From contig NZ_JAJAWH010000026.1 of NCBI RefSeq assembly GCF_020531965.1, positions 1 to 62,694 of the forward strand: 62,694 nucleotides of DNA, in the 5' to 3' direction. The stretch is from Pseudorhizobium xiangyangii (GTDB taxonomy: Bacteria > Pseudomonadota > Alphaproteobacteria > Rhizobiales > Rhizobiaceae). Position numbers and translations under genes: made by a program. Below are positions 36,135 through 46,627 of this stretch, one piece after another (position 1 is the first letter of the stretch; each line of letters opens with the position of its first letter). The notes beneath the pieces were generated by a model. The model saw only the letters and a list, made by a program, of their open reading frames with translations. It had not been told where the DNA came from and ran no database searches.

Positions 36135-39100
36135 ATGGCCGTTCCGCATTTCTCAGTCAGCATCGTGGCCCGCGGCTCCGGCCGCAGCGCGGTGCTGTCT
36201 GCGGCCTACCGGCACTGCGCCAAAATGGAATATGAGCGGGAAGCGCGCACGATCGACTACACCCGCAAGCGGGATCTGCTGCACGAGGAGTTCGTCATCC
36301 CGGCCGAGGCGCCGGAATGGCTGCGGTCCATGATCTCCGATCGTTCGGTGTCCGGTGCCTCCGAAGCCTTCTGGAACACGGTCGAGGACTTCGAGAAACG
36401 CTCCGATGCCCAGCTCGCCAAGGACGTGACCATCGCCCTGCCAATCGAGCTTTCAGTGACGCAGAACATCGATCTTGTCCGGGATTTCGTCGAAAGGCAC
36501 ATCACGACCCAGGGAATGGTGGCTGATTGGGTCTTCCACGACGCGCCAGGTAATCCGCATATCCATCTGATGACCACACTGCGGCCGCTGACGGCGGATG
36601 GGTTTGGGCCGAAGAAGGTGGCCGTGACAGGAACGGATGGAAATCCGCTGCGCAACGATGCGGGAAAGATCGTCTACGAACTCTGGGCCGGTGGGCTCGG
36701 CGATTTCAACGCATTTCGTGATGGCTGGTTCGCCTGCCAAAACCGGCATCTGGCATTGGCGGGTCTCGACATTCGCATCGATGGTCGATCCTTCGAGAGG
36801 CAGGGCATCGACCTTACTCCTACCATCCACCTTGGCGTCAGCGCCACGGCAATCGACCGGAAAGCAGACGGAGCTGCGGAGCAGGTTTCGCTTGAACGGC
36901 TGGAGCTACAGGAACAGCGGCGAGCCGAGAATGCCACACGCATCCGGCGCAATCCGGATCTGGTCCTGGATCTCATCACGCGAGAGAAGAGCGTCTTCGA
37001 TGAGAGAGATATCGCCAAGATCCTGCATCGGTACATCGACGAAACAGGTCTCTTCCAAAGCCTGATGGCGCGTATTCTCCAAAGCCCGGAGACACTACGT
37101 CTCGATCGCGAGAGGATCGACATTGCGACAGGCCTGCGTTCACCGGCCAAGTACACGACGCACGAGTTGATCCGGCTGGAAGCTAAGATGGTCAATCGGG
37201 CGATCTGGCTTTCCCAGCGGTCGTCGCATCGCGTTGGGCAACAGGTGCTCGAGGCGACATTTGCACGCCAAGGTCGACTGTCGGAAGAGCAGAGGACGGC
37301 CATCGAGCACATAGCCGGAGGGGAGCGGATCGCGTCTGTGATCGGCCGCGCCGGCGCCGGCAAGACGACAATGATGAAAGCGGCCCGGGAGGCCTGGGAA
37401 GCGGCCGGTTATCGTGTCGTCGGTGGTGCGCTTGCGGGCAAGGCGGCGGAAGGCTTGGAGAAGGAAGCCGGTATCGTTTCCCGTACGCTTTCGTCGTGGG
37501 AATTGCGCTGGAGCCAGGGCCGTGATCAGCTCGACGGCAAGACGATCTTTGTACTCGACGAGGCAGGGATGGTATCGTCCCGGCAGATGGCGCTGTTTGT
37601 GGAAGCAGCCACGAGGACGGGCGCCAAGCTCGTGTTAGCGGGAGACCCAGAGCAGCTACAGCCGATCGAGGCCGGTGCTGCCTTTCGGGCGATTGCCAAT
37701 CGTATCGGTTATACCGAACTCGAAACCATCTATCGCCAGCGCGAGCAATGGATGCGCGATGCTGCGTTTGATCTTGCTCGTGGCAACGTCGGCAAAGCGG
37801 TTGAAGCTTATCGGGCCAATGGAAGGATGATAGGGGCCGAGCTGAAGGCTGAAGCAGTCTCGAACCTGATCGAGGACTGGAACCGCGATTACGATCCTGC
37901 GAAGTCCACTCTTATCCTCGCACACCTGCGCCGCGATGTCCGGATGCTGAACGAGCTGGCGCGCGCCAAGCTCATCAAGCGCGGTATTATTGCTTCCGGT
38001 TTTACCTTCGAGACGGCAGACGGCAATCGCAACTTCGCCGCCGGCGACCAGATCGTCTTCCTGAAGAACGAGGGCTCGATCGGTGTCAAGAACGGCATGC
38101 TGGCCAAGTTGGTGGAGGCAGCTCCCGGTCGCATCGTCGCGGAGATCGGTGACGGAGGGCATCGCCGCCAGGTCTTGGTCGAGCAACGCTTCTACAACAA
38201 TGTCGATCACGGCTACGCCACCACGATACACAAGAGCCAGGGCGCGACTGTCGACCAGGTCAAGGTGCTGGCCTCCCTATCCCTCGATCGCCACCTGACC
38301 TATGTCGCGATGACCCGTCACAGAGAAGATCTCGGGGTCTACTACGGCCGCCGGTCCTTCGCCAAGGCGGGTGGCCTGATCCCGACCCTTTCTCGTAAGA
38401 ACTCAAAGGAGACGACGCTCGATTACGCGGCCGGAAGCTTCTACCGGCAAGCGCTTCGCTTTGCCGAGGCGCGCGGCCTTTACCTCGTCAGCGTCGCCAA
38501 AACTGTCCTCCGCGACCGTCTGGAATGGACTGTGCGCCAGAAACAAAGGCTCGTCGATCTTGCAGGCCGGCTGGCGGGCATCGGCGCCAGGATCGGCCTT
38601 GCCGAGAGCACTGCAAAAGTAATCCCAACTACAGCCAAGGAGGCCAATCCCATGGTAGCCGGGATCACCACCTTCCCCAAATCGATCGACCAGGCTGTCG
38701 ACGACAAGCTCGGGGCCGACCCGGCGCTGACAAAGCAGTGGGAAGAGGTGTCGATGCGCTTCCACCATGTCTATGCCCAGCCTGAATCTGCGTTCAGGGC
38801 TGTCGATGTAGCCGCGATGCTGCGAGATCAGAGGGCGGCGACGAGGACGATAGCCAGGATCGCTGCAGAGCCGTTAGCGTTTGGGGCGCTCAAGGGAAAG
38901 ACCGGTGTCCTTGCGAGCCGTGCCGACAAATCGGATCGGGACCGTGCACTCACGAACGTCACGGCGCTTGCAGACAGCCTGAGCGACTTTCTTCGCAAAC
39001 GGGGTGAAGCGGAACGACGAAGTTACGCGGAGGAGTTGGCCATCCGTAGACAGGTCGCCTTGGAGATCCCTGCCCTGTCGGCCAATGCGGAGCACGCGCT

Positions 39101-39443
39101 CGAACATGTGCGCGGTGCTGTCGCTCGCAATGACCTTTCCGCAGGCTTTGAATATGTGCAGGCGGACAAAACCGTGGCAGCTGAACTCGACGGCTTTGCG
39201 AAGGCGGTCTGCGAGCGGTTTGGAGAACGAACCTTCTTGCCGCTTGCGGCCAAAGACACGAATGGGGATGCGTTCCAACGGGTCACCGCCGACATGAATG
39301 CCGTGCAGAAAAACGAAGTCCGGCAAGCCTGGGCAATGATGCGGACGGTGCAGCAGCTGTCGGCCCATGAGCGCACTGTGACAGCACCGAAAGCGTCCGA
39401 GGCGATGCGCCAGGCGAAGAGCCAGGGGCTGACCTTCAAATGA
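36135..39443 (+). CDS. traA: TraA relaxase-helicase
   Basis: 1102 residues. The N-terminal MOBQ relaxase domain (1-250) has the candidate catalytic Y25 (LSAAYRHCAKMEYE) and the metal-binding HxH (H142, H144 in GNPHIHLMT). A RecD/TraI-like helicase domain (about 370-750) has Walker A GRAGAGKTT (about 403), VLDEAGMV and AGDPEQLQPIE. A long helical C-terminus follows. It nicks oriT, stays bound to the 5' end and unwinds the strand to be transferred. ATG 36135 matches the usual MAxxHFS start; ATG 36126 is possible. traF begins in the last codons (4-bp overlap). Confidence 0.95.
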   Translation: MAVPHFSVSIVARGSGRSAVLSAAYRHCAKMEYEREARTIDYTRKRDLLHEEFVIPAEAPEWLRSMISDRSVSGASEAFWNTVEDFEKRSDAQLAKDVTIALPIELSVTQNIDLVRDFVERHITTQGMVADWVFHDAPGNPHIHLMTTLRPLTADGFGPKKVAVTGTDGNPLRNDAGKIVYELWAGGLGDFNAFRDGWFACQNRHLALAGLDIRIDGRSFERQGIDLTPTIHLGVSATAIDRKADGAAEQVSLERLELQEQRRAENATRIRRNPDLVLDLITREKSVFDERDIAKILHRYIDETGLFQSLMARILQSPETLRLDRERIDIATGLRSPAKYTTHELIRLEAKMVNRAIWLSQRSSHRVGQQVLEATFARQGRLSEEQRTAIEHIAGGERIASVIGRAGAGKTTMMKAAREAWEAAGYRVVGGALAGKAAEGLEKEAGIVSRTLSSWELRWSQGRDQLDGKTIFVLDEAGMVSSRQMALFVEAATRTGAKLVLAGDPEQLQPIEAGAAFRAIANRIGYTELETIYRQREQWMRDAAFDLARGNVGKAVEAYRANGRMIGAELKAEAVSNLIEDWNRDYDPAKSTLILAHLRRDVRMLNELARAKLIKRGIIASGFTFETADGNRNFAAGDQIVFLKNEGSIGVKNGMLAKLVEAAPGRIVAEIGDGGHRRQVLVEQRFYNNVDHGYATTIHKSQGATVDQVKVLASLSLDRHLTYVAMTRHREDLGVYYGRRSFAKAGGLIPTLSRKNSKETTLDYAAGSFYRQALRFAEARGLYLVSVAKTVLRDRLEWTVRQKQRLVDLAGRLAGIGARIGLAESTAKVIPTTAKEANPMVAGITTFPKSIDQAVDDKLGADPALTKQWEEVSMRFHHVYAQPESAFRAVDVAAMLRDQRAATRTIARIAAEPLAFGALKGKTGVLASRADKSDRDRALTNVTALADSLSDFLRKRGEAERRSYAEELAIRRQVALEIPALSANAEHALEHVRGAVARNDLSAGFEYVQADKTVAAELDGFAKAVCERFGERTFLPLAAKDTNGDAFQRVTADMNAVQKNEVRQAWAMMRTVQQLSAHERTVTAPKASEAMRQAKSQGLTFK

Positions 39444-40006
39444 CGACATCGGTCGAAAAGCCCATACCGCTCCGAAGCAGACGAGGGATGTTCCTCGCGT
39501 GGCTTGGCGCATCGCTGCTCATCACGTGCGCCGCGTTCATCCCCTTTGGGATGGCCGGCTTCCGGGTCAACGTCACCCCGAGCGAACCGATAGGCCTTTG
39601 GCGCATACTTCCATTGAATCGCGCGACCCGTAGCGGTGATCTCATTTTTATCTGCCCGCCGGCCAGCGCCGCCATGCGCGAGGCGCGCACACGGGGCTAT
39701 CTACGCCATGGGCTTTGCGCCGGCGGCGTCGCGCCGCTGATCAAGCGGGTTGCGGCGACATCCGGTCAGGTCGTCGAAATTGATGATGATGTTCGAATTG
39801 ACGGGCGGCGGCTTTTGCACTCGCAGCTGATGGTCAGGGACGGACAGGGTCGACAGATTGTGCCCTATGCGGGCGGTGTCGTTGCGTCAGGCACTGTGTA
39901 TCTGCATTCCGATTTTCCGGGGTCGTTTGACTCTCGATATTTCGGTCCCCTGCCGGGACGACATGTTCTGGGACTGGCGCAGGAGGTTTGGACCTATGCG
40001 CCGTGA
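39440..40006 (+). CDS. traF: TraF, S26-family conjugation peptidase
   Basis: 188 residues with one N-terminal membrane helix (about 17-40). Ser in NVTPSEPIGLWR and Lys in LIKRVAA are the catalytic pair of S26 peptidases. TraF matures and cyclises the TrbC pilin in RP4 and Ti-type systems. It overlaps traA and traB on either side (4 and 11 bp), so the three are translated as a coupled unit. Confidence 0.93.
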   Translation: MTTSVEKPIPLRSRRGMFLAWLGASLLITCAAFIPFGMAGFRVNVTPSEPIGLWRILPLNRATRSGDLIFICPPASAAMREARTRGYLRHGLCAGGVAPLIKRVAATSGQVVEIDDDVRIDGRRLLHSQLMVRDGQGRQIVPYAGGVVASGTVYLHSDFPGSFDSRYFGPLPGRHVLGLAQEVWTYAP

Positions 40007-41156
40007 TCATCTTCGCTTCGTTTCTCTCGTCGCGATCACGACCGCAGTCGGCTGGGTTGCCTGGAGCGGGAATGTGCTTCTGCTCGCGGTGGCTGTCGCC
40101 TTCCCCGCCCTCTGGTCTCTCGCGAGAACGCGCGGGCAAGCGGCCACCGTCTCGGCGGTCTACTTCCTCGCCGCATCGCGTGGATTGCCGCAGGGCGTGG
40201 CGAGCTTTCATTCATCCAGTCTCTGGACGGGCCTGCTGCTGTGGCTGGTCGCCTCGGCGGCGTTCGTGATCGTGCACTCGGCACTTTGGACGAGCCGCGC
40301 TGGATGGCGGCGGACGGCGCGTTACCTCGCCGCATCTATCGCTATGGCGATCCCGCCCTTCGGGATTGTGGGATGGGCGCATCCGATTTCGGCGGCGGGC
40401 GTTGTATTTCCAGCGTGGGGGTGGTGGGGCTTGGGTGCGATGACAGCCGGCCTGGCGCTCATGACGACACGCTATCGGCCGGCTGCAGCCATCGCTATTA
40501 CAGGGTTATGGCTGTGGTCCGCCGCTGGGTGGACAACACCGATTCCACCTGCGTCGTGGCAAGGTGTCGATCTTGAATTTGGCGTGTCCTTGGGCCGCGA
40601 CACCAGTCTCACGCGGCAGGAGGCGCTTATGGGCCTCGTCCGCCTTCATCCACCTGGGACCACGCTGGTTCTTCCCGAAAGCGCCCTTGGCTTGTGGACG
40701 CCGACCGTTCGCCGCCTCTGGGAGGGAAAGCTCGCCGGGACAGGGATCGTCGTCATCGCTGGCGCGGCGATTATCAACGAAAGCGGGTATGATAATGTGC
40801 TGGTGACGACATCGTCGCATGGCAGCGACATTCTTTATCGTGAGCGCATGCCTGTCCCCGGATCCATGTGGCAACCATGGAAAAGCTTGATCGGAGACGG
40901 GGCCGGCGCCCGAGCGCATTTCTTTGCAAATCCTGTTGTCGACCTGGGTGCCGTGAAAGTCGCGCCGCTGATCTGCTACGAGCAGCTTCTCGTTTGGCCC
41001 ATCCTGCAATCCGCTTTCCATCGCGCCGACGCCATCGTCGCGGTCGGCAACGGTTGGTGGACCGCCGGTACATCGATCATCGAAATTCAGCGGGCAACCA
41101 GTGCGGCATGGGCACGGCTGTTCGATCTGCCTCTGGTGCTTTCATTCAACACCTGA
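39996..41156 (+). CDS. traB: TraB conjugal transfer protein (nitrilase-fold)
   Basis: 386 residues. About six N-terminal membrane helices are followed by a C-N hydrolase-like domain: LPESALGLWTP (Glu), YRERMPVPGSMWQPW, and LICYEQLLVWPIL (Cys). The fold is that of apolipoprotein N-acyltransferase (Lnt), but the position of the catalytic Lys carries Glu or Arg, so activity is doubtful. TraB enhances transfer of Ti plasmids; its mechanism is unclear. ATG 39996 has AGGAGG nine bases upstream. Confidence 0.9.
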   Translation: MRRDHLRFVSLVAITTAVGWVAWSGNVLLLAVAVAFPALWSLARTRGQAATVSAVYFLAASRGLPQGVASFHSSSLWTGLLLWLVASAAFVIVHSALWTSRAGWRRTARYLAASIAMAIPPFGIVGWAHPISAAGVVFPAWGWWGLGAMTAGLALMTTRYRPAAAIAITGLWLWSAAGWTTPIPPASWQGVDLEFGVSLGRDTSLTRQEALMGLVRLHPPGTTLVLPESALGLWTPTVRRLWEGKLAGTGIVVIAGAAIINESGYDNVLVTTSSHGSDILYRERMPVPGSMWQPWKSLIGDGAGARAHFFANPVVDLGAVKVAPLICYEQLLVWPILQSAFHRADAIVAVGNGWWTAGTSIIEIQRATSAAWARLFDLPLVLSFNT

Positions 41157-41170
41157 AACATGGAGCTCGC

Positions 41171-41782
41171 ATGCTGGATGCTGCGTTGATCAACGACTGT
41201 GCCGACCCATCGCTGAAGCCGGCGATCGTCGAGCAATTCGTCGAAGCGGTGGGATCGGACGACCCACTCGCCATTACCGTGAGGGCCGCAGGTCGTCTGA
41301 TCCTGGTTCCGAAGCCGAAGACGCCGGCGGAAGCCATTGAGATCGTGCGAGAAAACATCAAGCGATCCAATGTGCGGGTGGGCCTGACGCAATTTCCGGC
41401 CGCAGTTGGCCTCACAGGCGTATCAGAATTGAAACCGGATCTTGTTGAACCCTGCTCCAACCTTCGCATCGGAACAGCAATGTTTGCCAGGATCCTCCGC
41501 ATCGTTGCCCGATGGTATGGGAACCCGACCAGCGACGAGGTCTTCCCTCAACTGTTCGATGATGCGGTGCATTCTTGGCGGACAGGAGAATTCGAGGGAC
41601 AGAACGTGTTTCAGGCGCAGGATCCGGGAGGAGCGGTCATGCAGACGGAGCCAGGGTTTTCAGCACCGGTCGGCGAAGTCGATGGCGCGGAGGCCGGTCC
41701 GGATGAACCCTCTCAGATACCGAGCGAACCGGATGATGCCGGCATCCGGATTGATCTGAGAAGGATCAATGGTCAGAAATAG
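41171..41782 (+). CDS. traH: TraH conjugal transfer protein
   Basis: 203 residues, soluble. LIDAALI-type N-terminus (here MLDAALINDCADPSLKPAIVEQFVEAVGSDDPLAITVRAAG in overlapping blocks), then VRVGLTQFPAAVG and NLRIGTAMFARILRIVARWYG, which match TraH of Ti-type plasmids. The C-terminal 50 residues are acidic and Pro-rich. GGAG at 41162 precedes ATG 41171. It is the last gene of the traAFBH arm and is dispensable for transfer in some plasmids. Confidence 0.88.
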   Translation: MLDAALINDCADPSLKPAIVEQFVEAVGSDDPLAITVRAAGRLILVPKPKTPAEAIEIVRENIKRSNVRVGLTQFPAAVGLTGVSELKPDLVEPCSNLRIGTAMFARILRIVARWYGNPTSDEVFPQLFDDAVHSWRTGEFEGQNVFQAQDPGGAVMQTEPGFSAPVGEVDGAEAGPDEPSQIPSEPDDAGIRIDLRRINGQK

Positions 41783-41906
41783 CATGTGATGAAACTCAAA
41801 GTTGGCCGCATTCTATCGATCCCGTTCTAAATTGGAGGTCGCACGAATAGAGAATAGCGTGCGCAGGCTTCACATTAGTCGGCTGTGGCAAACGTCGCTG
41901 AACCAG

Positions 41907-44294
41907 CTATTCGGGCACCTTTTGACCAGTGGTGGTGCTCGCTGAATTATTGTCACGCTCGGGCGTCGCTTGTGTCACCTGGTTTCCCGTAATGGTCGAA
42001 GCGACATCGGCGGCCATTGCCTCCAAGAGTGCGAGATCCTTATCCTCGAGGTTGCGTGGTTCTGTGTCGAGCAGGCACAAGGCTCCGAGAACCAGGCCAT
42101 CCACGGTCGTCACGGGGGCGCCGGCGTAGAACCGCGCCGCCCATAGCTTCATGGCCGGATGATCGGCGTATCGGGGGTCACGCTTCGTGTCGCCCACAAT
42201 AAGCACTTCGCCCGTGCTCACCACTTGATCGCAAATGGCCTCATTTCGGGGCATGGTGATCATCTCGGTCCCGTTACGGGTTCGCTTGCCGGGCAGATCT
42301 TTGTTTTGCCCGACGATGAATTCATCCACATCATCTATGACGGAAATGACAGCAAGACCGACGTCGAAAATGTCGGCCGCTCGTTTGGCGAGCCCGTCCA
42401 GTTCCTCACGGGCATGGCCATCGAGGACCTTGGTATCGTGGAGCGCCTTGACCCGTTCCTCATCATTCTCCGGGGCCTCGACCGTCTGGGTTGCGCGCAA
42501 TACTTCGGGCGCGATCATGCTTTGTATGCGCCTTACCGTCTCTTGTATGGAGTTGGCGGCCACATCGGCACCAAGCTGTTCGAACCATTCATCTTCGAAT
42601 TTGACGGCCGGCGCGTTCCAAAGCGCCAGTACGATCTTCTTACCTGGCCAGCGCTTACGAAGGCGGCGGCAGAATGTTCTCGCGGCGGTTTCCGGCTCTC
42701 GGCTGAAATAGCTGATGCAGACGATATCAATGCCGTGCAGATCCAGCTTGTCCAGATAGCGGGCCGTCAGCACGCCCTCGCGGCGCTCGGTTGCGGGAAT
42801 TTCGCTTATCGCCAGCGCATGCACGAGCATTTCACAGGCGACGCTGTCGATTTCCCACTTGCCACCGATACATGCCACGCGCGGCGGTGCCGCGGGGTCG
42901 AGGGTCGGCGGATATTCTTCCCTCAGATCATCCAGAAGCACGTCCATGCCGTTCGCTACGCGCAGGCGATGCTCGGCCCGGGAATTGCTTAGATAATCGT
43001 CGCTGACGCGTCGCAGAACTTCAATGCCGTGGTCATTGTAGAAGTCGACGATCCCATCTTCGACGACAGCCTTGTCGACGATTTCGAGAGCTTCTTCCGG
43101 ATCGCCTGCGAGTAGTCGCTGATAGATCCTTGTCGGGATGTCAAGAACGGGGGCGGAGCCGAGCAGCGTATCGAGAAATTGGAGCTGCGGATGGCTCCTG
43201 CCCACGACCAGCAAACATACGGTGAGAGGCGTCGACAGTATAAGACCCACCGGCCCCCACAATGCTGTCCAGAACGTGGCAGCGGCGATGAGTGAGATAG
43301 CGGAAAGCCCAGTGCTTGTGCCGTAGAGCATAGGCTCCACGATGTTGTTGCTGATGAGCTCGAGAGCCAGGATGAGCCCCAAGGTCAGCAGCACCATATT
43401 CCACCCGGGATCCACGGCGAAGGCCAGCGCAAGTGGGAAAATCGCGGAAAGCATGGGCCCAATATAGGGCACAAAGCGCATCAGCGCGGCGAGTGCCCCC
43501 CATAAGAGCCAGCCGTGAACGCCAATCAACCACAGGCCGAGGCCCATCGGAATTCCGTAGGAGATGTTCACTACTACCTGCATAAGCAAGTATTTTGATA
43601 TGCGTTTTCCAGCTTCCTGCATGGCATCGGTTGATCGTTGCAGGTTTCCGCCGAGAAGCCTGATGAGGCGATCACGCAAGTCGCTGCGGTCAAGCAGGAC
43701 GAGAAACACGAAGACAAGCACGATGCCAGCCGTTGCAATCGGCTCCAGTGCCGGAGCGAGCCATTCAAGGGCGGTCTTGAGCGGCGTATAGGCCGGATCG
43801 ACGATCTCAACACGTTGGGGTGGAGCAACTTCCATGCTGGAGGGCACATCTTCATCAGCAGCGCCACTGACCTCGGTCTGAACGGCCTCCACTGTCTCGA
43901 GTGCTTCATCCAGAACGCCAGGCCCCTTCAACCCCGCGCTGAAATCATGGACCTTCTGGCGAATGGTCGCCCGATAAACGGGCAGTTCGTCGGCAAGGCC
44001 GCGAACCTGCGAGGCCACAAGAAAGCCGATCCCAGCCACCAGCACTAAGAGAACCAACATGACCGTGATGACGGCCATCACCCTTGGAACACCTCGACGG
44101 CTGAGCCACGTCACAAGTGGGTTCAGCGCGAAGCCAATCAGGAAAGCCACGGCAAGGGGAATTAGGACGCCTTTTCCGACATAAAGGCCGCCGATGAAAA
44201 CAGTCGCGGCCACAAGCCATGCAGCTAATTGCACTATATCGGACTGAACCGCACCGTTTTGCGCAGCGCTGTTGGAAGATGGATCAACACCCAT
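41907..44294 (-). CDS. AI-2E-type permease fused to a GAF domain
   Basis: 795 residues. Residues about 20-365 form a seven- to eight-helix AI-2E/TqsA-type permease (VYVGKGVLIPLAVAFLIGFALNPLVTWL; LSNNIVEPMLYGTS-like end). Residues about 475-595 look like a cobalamin-binding-like Rossmann region (VACIGGKWEIDSVACEMLVHAL; IDIVCISYFSREP) without the usual DxHxxG. Residues about 625-775 form a GAF domain (VISVIDDVDEFIVGQNKDLPG; FYAGAPVTTVDGLVLGALCLLDTEPR). ATG 44294 follows GGGGAGGGG. It lies between the tra and trb regions but is transcribed alone. Transport substrate and GAF ligand are unknown. Confidence 0.85.
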   Translation of the reverse strand: MGVDPSSNSAAQNGAVQSDIVQLAAWLVAATVFIGGLYVGKGVLIPLAVAFLIGFALNPLVTWLSRRGVPRVMAVITVMLVLLVLVAGIGFLVASQVRGLADELPVYRATIRQKVHDFSAGLKGPGVLDEALETVEAVQTEVSGAADEDVPSSMEVAPPQRVEIVDPAYTPLKTALEWLAPALEPIATAGIVLVFVFLVLLDRSDLRDRLIRLLGGNLQRSTDAMQEAGKRISKYLLMQVVVNISYGIPMGLGLWLIGVHGWLLWGALAALMRFVPYIGPMLSAIFPLALAFAVDPGWNMVLLTLGLILALELISNNIVEPMLYGTSTGLSAISLIAAATFWTALWGPVGLILSTPLTVCLLVVGRSHPQLQFLDTLLGSAPVLDIPTRIYQRLLAGDPEEALEIVDKAVVEDGIVDFYNDHGIEVLRRVSDDYLSNSRAEHRLRVANGMDVLLDDLREEYPPTLDPAAPPRVACIGGKWEIDSVACEMLVHALAISEIPATERREGVLTARYLDKLDLHGIDIVCISYFSREPETAARTFCRRLRKRWPGKKIVLALWNAPAVKFEDEWFEQLGADVAANSIQETVRRIQSMIAPEVLRATQTVEAPENDEERVKALHDTKVLDGHAREELDGLAKRAADIFDVGLAVISVIDDVDEFIVGQNKDLPGKRTRNGTEMITMPRNEAICDQVVSTGEVLIVGDTKRDPRYADHPAMKLWAARFYAGAPVTTVDGLVLGALCLLDTEPRNLEDKDLALLEAMAADVASTITGNQVTQATPERDNNSASTTTGQKVPE

Positions 44295-45264
44295 GGCTCC
44301 CCTCCCCTGGTCGGTCCAGCGGCTCAACGGCCCGCATCGTCCGATGGACGACAACGCGCATCCGGCCAGTTCGTTGCGAGCGCTTCAGATTTGATCGGCT
44401 CGAACGGCTGGCAGTTGTCGCAATCTTCAAGCCGCGCTCATTTGTGTTGCCCCAGCGGAGACGATAATGGCTTCAAGCAAGATCAGTTTTTCAGCCCGTT
44501 CCACCGTGTGCTTGCGTTCATTCCAATCCTTGATAGGGCTTAGGCAGGAGCCGATCGCCCGTGGGTGCAGACATGGACGATGATCGAGACTATGTCGAAG
44601 AACGACCTTTCCTGGTGAGGCGTCTTAGGACAGGCACCCGACGGCACCGCGGCTCGACGGGACACGATCTCTGGTGGGCATCATCCCGACCTGTGGGACC
44701 TGCTGCCCAGAGCAGATTGATCCTGATATCGCGGTTCCCCCTTGGTCAAATTCCGGCGATGTCACGTTGTTTTATCAACGCCCGGGAAAGGCTTGTCGTT
44801 GACAATGCGCTTCAGGGGCAGGCCTTGCTTCTTCAGCAGTCTGAACAGTACGTCTTCACTCATCTCACATCGCCGTTATAAGTGTCCGCCAAGACCTTAT
44901 AACGGGCTGGCTGCTACGAAAAAACCTCGGAAGGCCGGGGTTAGAGGCGCATGTGGTGTTCAGTTTCAGTTCGAGGCCTGCTCGGCCTGCCTGTCGGCCT
45001 GACCGGGGTCTCACAGCTTGCGGGTTAGGGATTTGTTTTCGGGTTCGATCCGATCGATGGACCTATCTGACAACTGATGCTTTGGTCCCCTTCGTTATGA
45101 GACGTGGGACAGAACTACCCGAGACTGGCAATAATGAGTTCGATCTCAACGGTCCTTCAGCCCCAGGCCGCCACGGTTGCTCTCCTTGACTAATAGCGCG
45201 ACAACATGTCTGACGCGCGGCAGCGTGCTTCCTTGGCCCGATCACTTAAGAGACTGATCGAGGG
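44295..45264. other. intergenic between permease-GAF gene and traM
   Basis: Nearly 1 kb with no well-supported gene. Several frames open on the plus strand lack family similarity. One short minus-strand frame (44762-44863) looks protein-like and is listed separately. Confidence 0.4.
44762..44863 (-). CDS. possible 33-residue small protein
   Basis: A short frame encoding MSEDVLFRLLKKQ then a basic, Pro-containing end. The composition is that of a real soluble peptide, and codons are GC-ending. The ribosome-binding site is weak and there is no family that I recognise. It could also be the scar of a larger lost gene. Confidence 0.2.
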   Translation of the reverse strand: MSEDVLFRLLKKQGLPLKRIVNDKPFPGVDKTT

Positions 45265-45283
45265 ATTTCTCTCTCAGAGAAAT
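45265..45283. promoter_or_regulatory. hairpin in the traM leader
   Basis: ATTTCTCT at 45265-45272 and AGAGAAAT at 45276-45283 form a perfect 8-bp dyad with a 3-base loop, 17 bp before the traM start. It could be an operator or an mRNA structure affecting TraM translation. Confidence 0.45.
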
Positions 45284-45299
45284 GTGATTAGATAGGCGA

Positions 45300-46627
<1,328 letters not shown>

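Noticed and set aside
36637-37363. Frames on either strand inside traA
   Set aside because: They lie within the relaxase-helicase gene and show no independent coding evidence.
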